Shown piece by piece: positions 52,779-62,321 of a stretch of DNA of 64,000 nt. The stretch covers positions 27,467-91,466 of the forward strand of contig PKTG01000085.1 in NCBI GenBank assembly GCA_002869225.1, in the 5' to 3' direction. Below the pieces are notes generated by a model that ran no database searches, was not told where the DNA came from, and saw only the letters and a list, made by a program, of their open reading frames with translations. Position numbers and translations under genes: made by a program. The stretch comes from Candidatus Muiribacterium halophilum. GTDB lineage: Bacteria; Muiribacteriota; Muiribacteriia; Muiribacteriales; Muiribacteriaceae. The number at the start of each line of letters is the position of its first letter. The first letter of the stretch is position 1.

Positions 52779-52810
52779 AGGTTCTAATAATTTTGTCAAA
52801 TAAAAAAAAC

Positions 52811-52903
52811 AGGGGTTAGGATTAGGGTTAGGGTTAGGGTTAGGGTTAGGGTTAGGGGTTGGTTTGATTTTCCCAAAATCCAAAATCCAGTTTCATCCCA
52901 AAT
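52811..52903. repeat. TTAGGG tandem repeat plus CCAAAAT-heptamer element, copy A
   Basis: TTAGGA followed by 6 perfect TTAGGG units (52822-52857), then GGTTGGTTTGATTTTCCCAAAATCCAAAATCCAGTTTCATCCCAAAT. Confidence 0.92.
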
Positions 52904-52919
52904 ACCAGTTTTTTGTTAT

Positions 52920-53657
52920 TTAAAAATCACGAATTCTAGATTCAAGTCCTGGAACATCGATAAATGGATTTCTGTTACCCTGAAATTCAAATATCATCTT
53001 ATTTCTCTTTCTTTCCTTGTCATCAACAGGATCAAGCTTAGACCATTTTCTTAGTGTATTTTCCTGTCTATCGTCTAGTAAAGTGGAATATCTAATGGAA
53101 AAATAAAACATAGCTCTTGCTATATCACCCTTAACCTCATCTCTCGGCTCAAAGACAAGCTTTCTATAGACATCGTAACCTAACATTGAACCTTTTCTTT
53201 GATAAATAGAAGATATAACAACGCCAAAAGGATAATTCCCTCTTCTTGAGTTTACCTTTGAATCTGTAGGCATAAGATGATGAAGATCACATTTTTTTAG
53301 ATCAACCAGATTTCTTCCAAACCTTGATTGTGGCCATATATGTTCTGTGTTCATGACATTAGCATTTGGAAGAGAATCTTTTACAGCAAGTACTTTACCA
53401 GTATATTGGACTTCGACTTTTCCGTTCTCATTAAAGAGAGTAAGAAACATATATGCTCTTGCTTTTTTATATCCCAGATTCTTATGCCCTTTAGCGATAA
53501 GGTCTCTCAATCTATTTTTCAGATCTTTACTATCGGAAAGAAGTTCCTGATATTGTTTTAAAACTGCATCCGATTTATCCGCTGGTATATCTACATCCAA
53601 AGAAATAACACTTAATGAAAACATCACTAACAGAGTTATTAATAAGATTTTTTTCAT
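52920..53657 (-). CDS. Secreted endonuclease I family protein (paralog 3, shorter)
   Basis: 'VMNTEHIWPQSRFGRNLVDLKKCDLHHLMPTDSKVNSRRGNYPFG'. Confidence 0.87.
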   Translation of the reverse strand: MKKILLITLLVMFSLSVISLDVDIPADKSDAVLKQYQELLSDSKDLKNRLRDLIAKGHKNLGYKKARAYMFLTLFNENGKVEVQYTGKVLAVKDSLPNANVMNTEHIWPQSRFGRNLVDLKKCDLHHLMPTDSKVNSRRGNYPFGVVISSIYQRKGSMLGYDVYRKLVFEPRDEVKGDIARAMFYFSIRYSTLLDDRQENTLRKWSKLDPVDDKERKRNKMIFEFQGNRNPFIDVPGLESRIRDF

Positions 53658-53681
53658 ATTTTATCTCCTTATAAAAAAAAA

Positions 53682-53760
53682 CAGGGATTAGGATTTAGGG
53701 GTTAGGGATTAGGGTTGGTTTTGATCTTCCCAAAATCCAAAATCCAGTTTCATCCCAAAT
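53682..53760. repeat. Degenerate TTAGGG-like tract plus CCAAAAT-heptamer element, copy B
   Basis: CAGGGATTAGGATTTAGGGGTTAGGGATTAGGG then GGTTGGTTTTGATCTTCCCAAAATCCAAAATCCAGTTTCATCCCAAAT (about 2 differences from copy A). Confidence 0.9.
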
Positions 53761-55003
53761 TCCTGCTTTTATAAAATGCTATTACAAGCATAACAGGAAC
53801 AACCGGTGCTGTAAATCTCGAAGTTGCTGCCGGACCTGCAGTTAAAACTATATGATAAAGATAAAAAACAGTCCCCAGTATTATAATACTATCCTTTCTA
53901 TATTTGATAATATTCTTAATAAAAAACATCAAAAGTACAATATTCCATAAAAAACCAGGTAATACTGCTATCAATAAAACTCTTTCTTCTTTTAAAAGAT
54001 ATTTAAAGAACTGCAAAAGACTCAAATTATTAAATTTATACACAAGACCCGAGCCACCTTTTCTCATACCCAAAAGTTGAGGGAAAAGCTCACTTCCTGG
54101 AGAAAATATATTTACCATCAACCCTTTTCCTAACACAAAAAGAGTGGAACCAGGATTACTTATCAATATTTTAAAAGCCTCTTTTTTTTCATACTTTATT
54201 TTTTCTTTAGAAGAAAACCCAAGCATATTCTTTTCAAATTCCAACTTGACTATGTTATACGGTCTATTCTCAGCTCTGGCTAAAACAGCTGCAGCTGTAT
54301 AATAATAAAGGTTTTTTCCGCCTACTGAGCTAAAGATAAATTGATCTGAAACAACTTTGTTTCTACCCATCCAAAAGGATAAAATAATAATATGAATAAG
54401 AAATAACATCCCTGCTTTTTTTAGATCGACCTTATTTATCAAAAATAAGATAACAACCAGTATCGGAACCAGAAATATTGCAACCGGTCTTATATAAGTC
54501 GCTAAAGATAACAGGATAACACCAATAAATAACCTTTTATTTGTTTTTTTCTTAGTCGCTTCTATGATCAAAAACAAACCAATATTTATAAAGAACAAAT
54601 ATAGAGTCTCAGATAACACCGAGAACTCACTTACTATTATTCTTGGTTCTAAAAGCAATATTATAGAAGTTAAACATCCTATTGCAAGCAATTTTCTTTT
54701 TTTATATATATAAAATGATAAGATCAAAATAAGAATTATTTGCATAAATAGCAGGATAAGCTCGTAATTATCTGAAAAGAGCATAGAAAAAGCAATAAAA
54801 AGAGGATATCCGGGTGTTCTAAATATCTCAGGTTTATCGTGTTGATAAAATCTATGATGACTCAAAATCTGATCTGCTGGACGCGTATAGGTAAGCGAAT
54901 CAGGAAAGAAAAAACGTTCCTTATCTTGAGAATATACAAAAAAGAGAAATGCAACTTTTAATATAACTATTAGAACAAATCCAATTAATAAAAACTTTTT
55001 CAT
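53750..55003 (-). CDS. Multi-TM glycosyltransferase-like membrane protein (GT39/ArnT-like)
   Basis: 417 aa polytopic; 'FPDSLTYTRPADQILSHHRFYQHDKPEIFRTPGYPLFIA'. Confidence 0.7.
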   Translation of the reverse strand: MKKFLLIGFVLIVILKVAFLFFVYSQDKERFFFPDSLTYTRPADQILSHHRFYQHDKPEIFRTPGYPLFIAFSMLFSDNYELILLFMQIILILILSFYIYKKRKLLAIGCLTSIILLLEPRIIVSEFSVLSETLYLFFINIGLFLIIEATKKKTNKRLFIGVILLSLATYIRPVAIFLVPILVVILFLINKVDLKKAGMLFLIHIIILSFWMGRNKVVSDQFIFSSVGGKNLYYYTAAAVLARAENRPYNIVKLEFEKNMLGFSSKEKIKYEKKEAFKILISNPGSTLFVLGKGLMVNIFSPGSELFPQLLGMRKGGSGLVYKFNNLSLLQFFKYLLKEERVLLIAVLPGFLWNIVLLMFFIKNIIKYRKDSIIILGTVFYLYHIVLTAGPAATSRFTAPVVPVMLVIAFYKSRNLG

Positions 55004-55004
55004 A

Positions 55005-55565
55005 TTATATCTTTTTAAAAACCGCGATATTATTCATAAAACATTCAAAATAATCATGATAGGTCATAAAAAAACCGGTTTTTTTAGATAATCTTTTGAG
55101 ACTTTGTCTATTATAATATTTTTTGTGATCCATTATCTCTGCTCTACTTACTAAATTTAATCTATAGGATAAAAATTCAAGAACATGTTTGGCAAGATTG
55201 GAAGGAACTGTCATTATAAGATCTCCATCTGTTTTAAGGAGTCTATGCACCTCTTTTAAAAGCTTTTGGGGGTCTTGAATATGTTCAAGTACTGCAAGCA
55301 TAAAAACCTTGTTAAAACTATTATCTTTAAGATGGAGACCTTTATCAAGAGAGGTTCTAATTATATTAAGATTTTCTGATCGATACTCATTAGCTTTATA
55401 ATCCAGTCCGACACCAGATCTAATACTACCTGATATTGATCTTAAGAACTGTGCATCCTTACCACAACCGATATCGAGTACAACATCATCTGCCTCAATA
55501 AATCTTTCAATATGCCTTATTCGAAGTCTTCTTAGATAGGGTTCTAAAAATTCCTCTTTTATCAT
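55005..55565 (-). CDS. SAM-dependent class I methyltransferase
   Basis: 'VVLDIGCGKDAQFL', 'FNKVFMLAVLEHIQDPQKLLKEVHRLLK'. Confidence 0.87.
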   Translation of the reverse strand: MIKEEFLEPYLRRLRIRHIERFIEADDVVLDIGCGKDAQFLRSISGSIRSGVGLDYKANEYRSENLNIIRTSLDKGLHLKDNSFNKVFMLAVLEHIQDPQKLLKEVHRLLKTDGDLIMTVPSNLAKHVLEFLSYRLNLVSRAEIMDHKKYYNRQSLKRLSKKTGFFMTYHDYFECFMNNIAVFKKI

Positions 55566-55789
55566 AGATTCTCCGAATTCATATCAAAATAAAGCTTTTG
55601 CATATATACTTCAAGTTCTTTTCTTATCTGTCTCATCCTTGTGTTGACTTTCTCAACAGGGATCTCAAGAACGTTAGCGATCTCGGCAGGAGTAAGCTCT
55701 TCGTAATAAAAAAGAAAAGCTATCTGTTTATCAGTATTTTCTAAACCGTTAAAAAAAAGCTTAATATTAAGCAATGTATGATCAGCCAT
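55562..55789 (-). CDS. Stand-alone sigma-70 region 4-like HTH protein
   Basis: 'TDKQIAFLFYYEELTPAEIANVLEIPVEKVNTRMRQIRKEL'; 75 aa, overlaps next gene by 4 nt. Confidence 0.7.
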   Translation of the reverse strand: MADHTLLNIKLFFNGLENTDKQIAFLFYYEELTPAEIANVLEIPVEKVNTRMRQIRKELEVYMQKLYFDMNSENL

Positions 55790-55987
55790 AGACAGATTAT
55801 ATCAGAATTTTAATTTAAAAAAAATACTCAGTATATTTAACTTTTTTTAAAATCGCGAATTGTGAATTGTTAGAAGTGAGTTGTGGATTTACGATAAGAG
55901 AGTTCCACTTTTTCCTGTTATTGTGCTTGACTATGTTTATATATAACTGTAATAATTAAATAATCGAGTCTTTAAATCGGAGAAATA

Positions 55988-57790
55988 ATGAACCTCACTC
56001 ATATGGAGATCCAAATACTTGCAACCGGATTGATGATACTCGGAGCATATACCGGCGGTGTTGTCGCAATAAAGTTCAACATAGGTGAAGTAGTAGGACA
56101 GATCCTTGGTGGAATGCTTATAGGTCCATATTGTCTTGGTCTTTTATTTAAAAAGATCTTTATTTTTTATGGACATGACCTTAACACTTTAAATAAACTA
56201 ATGAGTGACTATAAAGCTTCTTTTGATGAATTTCATTTTTTCATCTTCCTTTTTCTTGGTGTTGTGATATTCTAATTAGGAGAAGAACTACATTTTGATA
56301 GAGTACGAAGTGTTGGTAAGAAAGCAGCTTATATATGTATAATTCAGGCTATTATGACCTGGGGGATCATTTCAATCGGTTTTGCTATTCTCCCATCCTT
56401 CTCAAAATCTATTTCTATGCTTATAGGAGCAATAGGTATCGCTACTGCTCCCGGGCTCATCTTTATACTAATGAACAAACTCAAAATAGAAGGTAAATTA
56501 AAAAATACATTAGCAAATGTAGTTGTACTTGACAATGTAATAGAAGTCGCATTCTTCTCTGTATTCTTATCACTTTCCATCGCCTTCAGACACGGAGAGA
56601 CACTTGATATATCAGAACTGGTAGTTTCTCTTATCTATCAGATAGGAGGAGCATTACTTTTAGGTGTTATATTATTTTTTATAATGAAGTTCATGGTCGC
56701 CAAAGTTTTACCTCAGGATGATATGGAAGATCGTTCCGCACATGGGTTTTTAGCTTCTATTCTTTCAGAACATCCAACTCCATCTATTGAGATGCTTTTA
56801 ATAATAGTTGGAGTTGTATCGGTTGGAACAGCCGTTGCATTGTATTTTGAATTTCCATTTCTTATAGCTTTAGTACTTGCTGGTCTTTTAGTATCCAATC
56901 TTCATTCTCATGTTATTTTTGATTCACTAAAGATCGGTGAGATAATGCCACTTTTTAACCTGGTCTTCTTCGCGTTAATAGGAGCTTCTGTCAAATTAAA
57001 TACTTTCACAAAAGAATCCATATTCCTTGTAATATTTTATATACTCTTAAGATCTTTAGGTAAGATAGGCGGTTCTACAATAGGATGTTACATTACAGAT
57101 CAGGACCCTAAAATAAAAGCATGTCTTCCTAATCTTATGCTTCCACAAGCCGGGGTAGCAGCAGTCGAGACTTTTCTTGCAGCCAATTTGATTGGTGGCG
57201 AAAAAGGGACTATTATATATAACACTATTATACCTGCTATAATCTTTTTTGAGATAGCAGGTGCTTTTTTATCAGAGAAGACATTGATTCGCTGGAAGAC
57301 ATGGACAGCTGGTGAAAAAGAGGCTTTAAAAGATAAGACAACATCTAATGATCTAAAGACTAGCGAGTTTTTAGACGATCGAGTCCTAAAGATAAGCGGA
57401 AATACTATGGAAGAAGTAATTCATAATATTGCTTTAAAAATAGCCGAAGATAACGGTATAGATGATATAACATCTATAATACATCCACTAATGGAAAGAG
57501 AAAAACTAGCATCTACTGCTGTAGGTGGAAAAGTAGCATTCCAACATCTTAGAACGACTCTGGTAGATGATGTCAAAGCGATATGCGGTATACTGCAAAC
57601 TCCAGTCGATTGGAAAGCGCCTGATAGAAAAGAGGTTGAAGTGATATTTCTAATAATGACTCCGGTCAAATATCCAGAGCAACATCTAAAAGCATTGAGA
57701 TCAATAGCTCACCTTTTATCTAAAGGTGATTTCAGGGAAAAAGCTCAAAAAGCTCTTGATGATAACATTAAATTATCAGAACTTCTTTAG
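55988..57790 (+). pseudogene. CPA-type cation/proton antiporter with in-frame TAA at 56273-56275
   Basis: In-frame join: ...FHFFIFLFLGVVIF*LGEELHFDRVRSVGKKAAYICIIQAIMTWGIISIGFAILP... Confidence 0.82.
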
Positions 57791-58064
57791 AAACAGGGAT
57801 TAAGGATTAGTGAAAACCTAAATCCCAGAAGTTTTATATTGCGGGTCCTGACCCCTACGACGCAACTCAAAACATCCCCAGTGAAACAGAACCAGAGTTT
57901 TGATTTTCTTTCTCCGGTGCCACCCACGATCATATTTTTTATTTATTAAAAATTTTTCCTTTCACTTCTCACTTTCTTTCATTAATGACGATTTACTCTT
58001 ATCGACAAATCGAGTTCTATCGAATCGTCGTGCCTTTTCGGAATTTATATGATAAAATATCTAC

Positions 58065-58787
58065 ATGAACAAGATCGTCGTAAAGAACATATCTAAGAGT
58101 TTTAAATTAAAAAATAAACGCTTTTACGATATCGGGAAAGAAACAATAAAAAAAGAGATACTAAAAGACATCTCCTTTGAAGTAAATCATGGCGAGATCA
58201 TTGGCATAATAGGACCAAACGGTTCAGGAAAAACCACTCTTCTTAAAATAATAAGCAACCTTCTTTTACCTGACTCAGGTAATATTGATATAAAAGGTAA
58301 GATATCTCCTATGCTTGATATAGGAATCGGTTTTCACCCGGAACTGACAGGTAGAGAAAACATATCATTATTTTGTGCACTAAACGGACAGAATGAGCCT
58401 GATGTTAAGAGATTTGAACAGATGATCGAGTTTAGCGGACTTTCAGAAGAGACTATTTCTCAGAAGTTTAAATACTATTCATCCGGTATGAAAGTAAGGC
58501 TCGGCTTCTCAACCATAGCCTTTTTAAAACCTGAGATCGTTCTTCTCGATGAGATAAACGCTGTTGGAGATATATCATTTCAGGAAAAGACCAGAGATAA
58601 GATTCGCCAACTTGCCAAAAACTCTGGTATTATGCTTGTTGTTTCACATGATGTGAATTTTGTAAAAGACCTCTGCACTAGAGCAATCGCAATTACCGAC
58701 GGTTATGTTCTTGCAGATGACAAGCCTGAAATCGTTAGTTATAAATACTTAAACTATATGCGGGAACATAAAGATGAAAAGATTTAA
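58065..58787 (+). CDS. ABC-2 polysaccharide/O-antigen exporter ATPase (Wzt-like)
   Basis: 'GPNGSGKTTLLKIIS', 'KFKYYSSGMKVRLGFSTIAFLKPEIVLLDEINAVGD'. Confidence 0.9.
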   Translation: MNKIVVKNISKSFKLKNKRFYDIGKETIKKEILKDISFEVNHGEIIGIIGPNGSGKTTLLKIISNLLLPDSGNIDIKGKISPMLDIGIGFHPELTGRENISLFCALNGQNEPDVKRFEQMIEFSGLSEETISQKFKYYSSGMKVRLGFSTIAFLKPEIVLLDEINAVGDISFQEKTRDKIRQLAKNSGIMLVVSHDVNFVKDLCTRAIAITDGYVLADDKPEIVSYKYLNYMREHKDEKI

Positions 58788-59538
58788 CCTCTTAAAAAGA
58801 CTATTTCACTTGGTATTTAAATTAAAATATTCTGGTTCTTATCTGGGTATTCTATGGTCATTTTTTAATCCTATAATAATGGCTGTTATTTTTACGATTG
58901 TCTTTAAGTACATACTAAAGATTCAGGTGGAAAACTTTCCGCTATTTCTATTTTCGGGAATAGTTGCATGGAACTTTCTATCAGCAAACCTTATCAATTC
59001 ATGTTTCACTTTTATAAAGAATCACGAAATAATACAGAAGATCAAGTTCGATTATGAGATGCTTCTTATGGCAGAGATAATAGTCAACACAATAATATTT
59101 GCAATAAATCTTCTCATACTAACACTGTTCTCTTTTGTCTCAGGAGTCAAGATATCACTCATTATCTTTTTGATACATTTTCCTCTTATGCTAATTATGC
59201 TTTTACTCTTATCCTATTCTTTCGGACTTATTCTTGCATCAATAACGGTCTTTATAAGGGACATTCCACATTTCACCGAGATCTTTCTTACAATATGGCT
59301 ATATGTTTCACCGGTCTTTTATGTACCATCGATGATACCAGATAAGATTATGACTTTTCTTATATATAACCCTGTGTTCTATCCACTTATTGCAATAAGG
59401 AAGATATTCTATCAGAAAGATTTCGCTGGAGATAACTGGAATATATTCTGGATAAACCTTGGGGTGATAATAGGTATTTTTGTATTATCAATAATAGTCT
59501 ACAAAAAGACCGAAAAACATTTCCCTGAGTACGTTTAA
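58774..59538 (+). CDS. ABC-2 polysaccharide exporter permease (Wzm-like)
   Basis: 'YSGSYLGILWSFFNPIIMAVIFTIVFKYIL'. Confidence 0.9.
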   Translation: MKRFNLLKRLFHLVFKLKYSGSYLGILWSFFNPIIMAVIFTIVFKYILKIQVENFPLFLFSGIVAWNFLSANLINSCFTFIKNHEIIQKIKFDYEMLLMAEIIVNTIIFAINLLILTLFSFVSGVKISLIIFLIHFPLMLIMLLLLSYSFGLILASITVFIRDIPHFTEIFLTIWLYVSPVFYVPSMIPDKIMTFLIYNPVFYPLIAIRKIFYQKDFAGDNWNIFWINLGVIIGIFVLSIIVYKKTEKHFPEYV

Positions 59539-59541
59539 AGA

Positions 59542-59727
59542 TCATTCTACCCAGTATTTATAGGCGTTTTCCAAAATCTTTTCAAGATCTTTATCCATCG
59601 ATTCATAAGTTTCACCGGAATATTTTATTAACTCATCCGCTTTTGGTCCGACATATTTACTTATTGAGTCTACTTGATTACCTACGACTTTCAAGACATA
59701 AACACCACCATCATTTAATGTTTGCAT
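59542..59727 (-). CDS. Small hypothetical protein
   Basis: 61 aa; 1-nt overlap with stop of upstream gene. Confidence 0.5.
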   Translation of the reverse strand: MQTLNDGGVYVLKVVGNQVDSISKYVGPKADELIKYSGETYESMDKDLEKILENAYKYWVE

Positions 59728-62321
59728 TACATAAACGACTCCAGCCCGTGTTTTGATGAGAATTTCCTGCCCACCTTTTCGAATTCTGAATATAAATTAT
59801 CAGAGATCTTTTCAGTTAGATAATTAAGACTTCTATCAGTTTGAGCTAGTTTATCAGAATAATTATATTCTTCAACAGGATATGTTTTAAGATTCTCAAC
59901 GTATCCTTTTTTACTTAAGAAAGATTTTGTTTTTAAAACATTGAAACTTAGACCTAACTCTGCAGCTCCCAAAGCTTTTACTTTACCCTTAAGAAGATTC
60001 ATATCTATTTTTTCCAGGATAAACTTTGTGTTTTCCGAATAAGCTATCCTTTCTTCAGATATATCGTTTAGGTTTTTAAGCGTCTCATCCATTATAAGTT
60101 GAATTTTCTCTTTATTATTAAGCATATTCACAAGCCCATTATTATATAAAGTAATAAGACTAATAAAAGGTTTAAAATATTTTTCAGATTGTTTTTTATC
60201 AAAGGTAAAGTTATATGTAATACATACACCTTTTATTTTATTTAATTCACTATAATCAACACTTTCAGCATTTTTTTTCATTAAAAGACCGTAAAAAGGA
60301 GTAAGCATCTCATCATATAAATGATCTTTAACTTCTTTTTCAATAGAAAAACTTATAACTGTTTCTTCAAGATCATTTTTCTGGTCAAAAGTTCCAGAAA
60401 TAGAACAAGAGATGATTCCATTTATATTTTGTTTCCACCAATTCGGTAAAATATCTTTCATTATTCCAGAAAATAAAAATTCATACTTACCTAATACAAG
60501 GTTTGCCTCTCCGTTAAGTTGAAAGACAAGACTTGTTTTATCATCTCTATTTGATGTTGAACAATTGGTTTCAATTCCCAGTTCAAAAGAACTCGAGATT
60601 TTTGATTTAATATCAATAACATCAGTTGATACACCAAAATCAACATCCTTTACTTTTCCTTTTTCGTTAAGAGTTACCAATCCTGCTCCAACTCCTGCTT
60701 TTATTCCTGCCTCGACTCCAGCACCAATGCCATAACCAATATGCGAAAGGTGATTACTGATAAACGATCTTTTCATATCCTCTGTGATTATATTTAAAGA
60801 TGCGTTTCCCATAATATTCGCTGAATTAATACAACTAGCAAACAACAATGCTTGTTCATTAAGATAATTTGAATAAGGTGAGACATATTTATAAACTGCG
60901 TTTTTACAAAGTTCTCCCTCGACTCCTAATCCACCAGAAACTCCTCCTCTTACCCCTGCCCTTCTTCCAAGGATCTCAGTCTCTATAGGAGCCCATTCCG
61001 GACCAACATCCAGCCCGGCAGATACTCCAACTTTTTTATTAAAAGAATATTCAACAAAATCTTCTGAAAGATCTGTTATGTCATTTACGTAAAAATTCAC
61101 GTTAGCTCCTAATCCTACTTGAGCGCCTAAGGTTCCGTTAAGAGCAAATGGGACTTCGCCACCAATTCCAGCATTAGCGTTTGATCCACCTCCAAAACCT
61201 ATATTGATCTTTCTTGGGATTATTTTTAATTTAAAATCGCGTTTAACCTCTTTTTTTCCTTTAAAAACTACGGTGATTATCTTTTCACTTTCGTTAAAAC
61301 TACTCGTATCAAAATTAATAGTTATCATACCATTGGAATCAGAACTATATATTTCATTATCAATTTTAACCTGTGATGGATTTATTAATTTACCTTGAGG
61401 ATCAACTACTTTTAAATATAAATTGAAATTACCACTCTCTTCAATATCAAACTCACTAAGATTTTCAAACCAATTCAAGATATTATACTCATCTTTTTTT
61501 ATTTCGTTAAAAATGAAGAGATTTTTATCTTGTTCATATTCTAAATAATTCAAATCGATAAATTTACGTTTATTAGAATCATAAAATCTTGCTTGTTTGT
61601 CCGAAACATTAACACATTTAAAATCACCTAGCATAGCACCTTGAGAAAGTCTTTTTAAAAAAACACTTCCATTCGACCTATTATAATAGATTACCTTAAC
61701 ATTATCACCTTCAAACTGACACAATGTTATAAGATCACTATCTTTGACATCTAATTTATTTAACATGTCGATGAAATGTCTGGTATTCAAATAGTCTTTA
61801 ATTTCATTTTTCAATTTTTTTAAATTTTCATAACTTTTTCCAAGAAACACACTAAGTTGATCATCAACAAGTTGGCTAATTAATGGGTATAACAAAAACG
61901 CCTGTATAGAATCAGGATTCAAATCAAGACTCAAAATACGCATTCCAACTCTATATGTATCTTTATAATATTCTTTTTTATTTATTGTTAAGTCGACTAT
62001 TTTTTTCATATATTTTTCAATATTATCTGCAGATTTTTGTAACTCCTTAGAGTTATTGTTTTTTTTATTTCCTAAAACTGTATTTTCCATATCACTCATC
62101 ATGCTCTCTTGTATATCTATATTTATCATCTCATAAATGAAGTTTATTTGAAGATAGTGTTCTATTAAATTTATTTTTAAAATCTTTTCATTCGTAAGAA
62201 CGAGATTACCAGGGACATTGTGATTGACATAATTTAATTCAATTCCTGAAACACAGAGTTGGACAGAAAAAAGAATCAATATAATCATAATTTTATTTAT
62301 TTTTGAAGATTTATTTCTCAT
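59727..62321 (-). CDS. Large secreted protein with Gly-rich central domain
   Basis: 864 aa, signal peptide; 'INIGFGGGSNANAGIGGEVPFALNGTLGAQVGLGANVNFYV'. Confidence 0.65.
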   Translation of the reverse strand: MRNKSSKINKIMIILILFSVQLCVSGIELNYVNHNVPGNLVLTNEKILKINLIEHYLQINFIYEMINIDIQESMMSDMENTVLGNKKNNNSKELQKSADNIEKYMKKIVDLTINKKEYYKDTYRVGMRILSLDLNPDSIQAFLLYPLISQLVDDQLSVFLGKSYENLKKLKNEIKDYLNTRHFIDMLNKLDVKDSDLITLCQFEGDNVKVIYYNRSNGSVFLKRLSQGAMLGDFKCVNVSDKQARFYDSNKRKFIDLNYLEYEQDKNLFIFNEIKKDEYNILNWFENLSEFDIEESGNFNLYLKVVDPQGKLINPSQVKIDNEIYSSDSNGMITINFDTSSFNESEKIITVVFKGKKEVKRDFKLKIIPRKINIGFGGGSNANAGIGGEVPFALNGTLGAQVGLGANVNFYVNDITDLSEDFVEYSFNKKVGVSAGLDVGPEWAPIETEILGRRAGVRGGVSGGLGVEGELCKNAVYKYVSPYSNYLNEQALLFASCINSANIMGNASLNIITEDMKRSFISNHLSHIGYGIGAGVEAGIKAGVGAGLVTLNEKGKVKDVDFGVSTDVIDIKSKISSSFELGIETNCSTSNRDDKTSLVFQLNGEANLVLGKYEFLFSGIMKDILPNWWKQNINGIISCSISGTFDQKNDLEETVISFSIEKEVKDHLYDEMLTPFYGLLMKKNAESVDYSELNKIKGVCITYNFTFDKKQSEKYFKPFISLITLYNNGLVNMLNNKEKIQLIMDETLKNLNDISEERIAYSENTKFILEKIDMNLLKGKVKALGAAELGLSFNVLKTKSFLSKKGYVENLKTYPVEEYNYSDKLAQTDRSLNYLTEKISDNLYSEFEKVGRKFSSKHGLESFM

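Noticed and set aside
52822-52857. Eukaryotic telomere contamination
   Set aside because: Tract is short, flanked by bacterial genes, and has a degenerate second copy with the same 3' core nearby.
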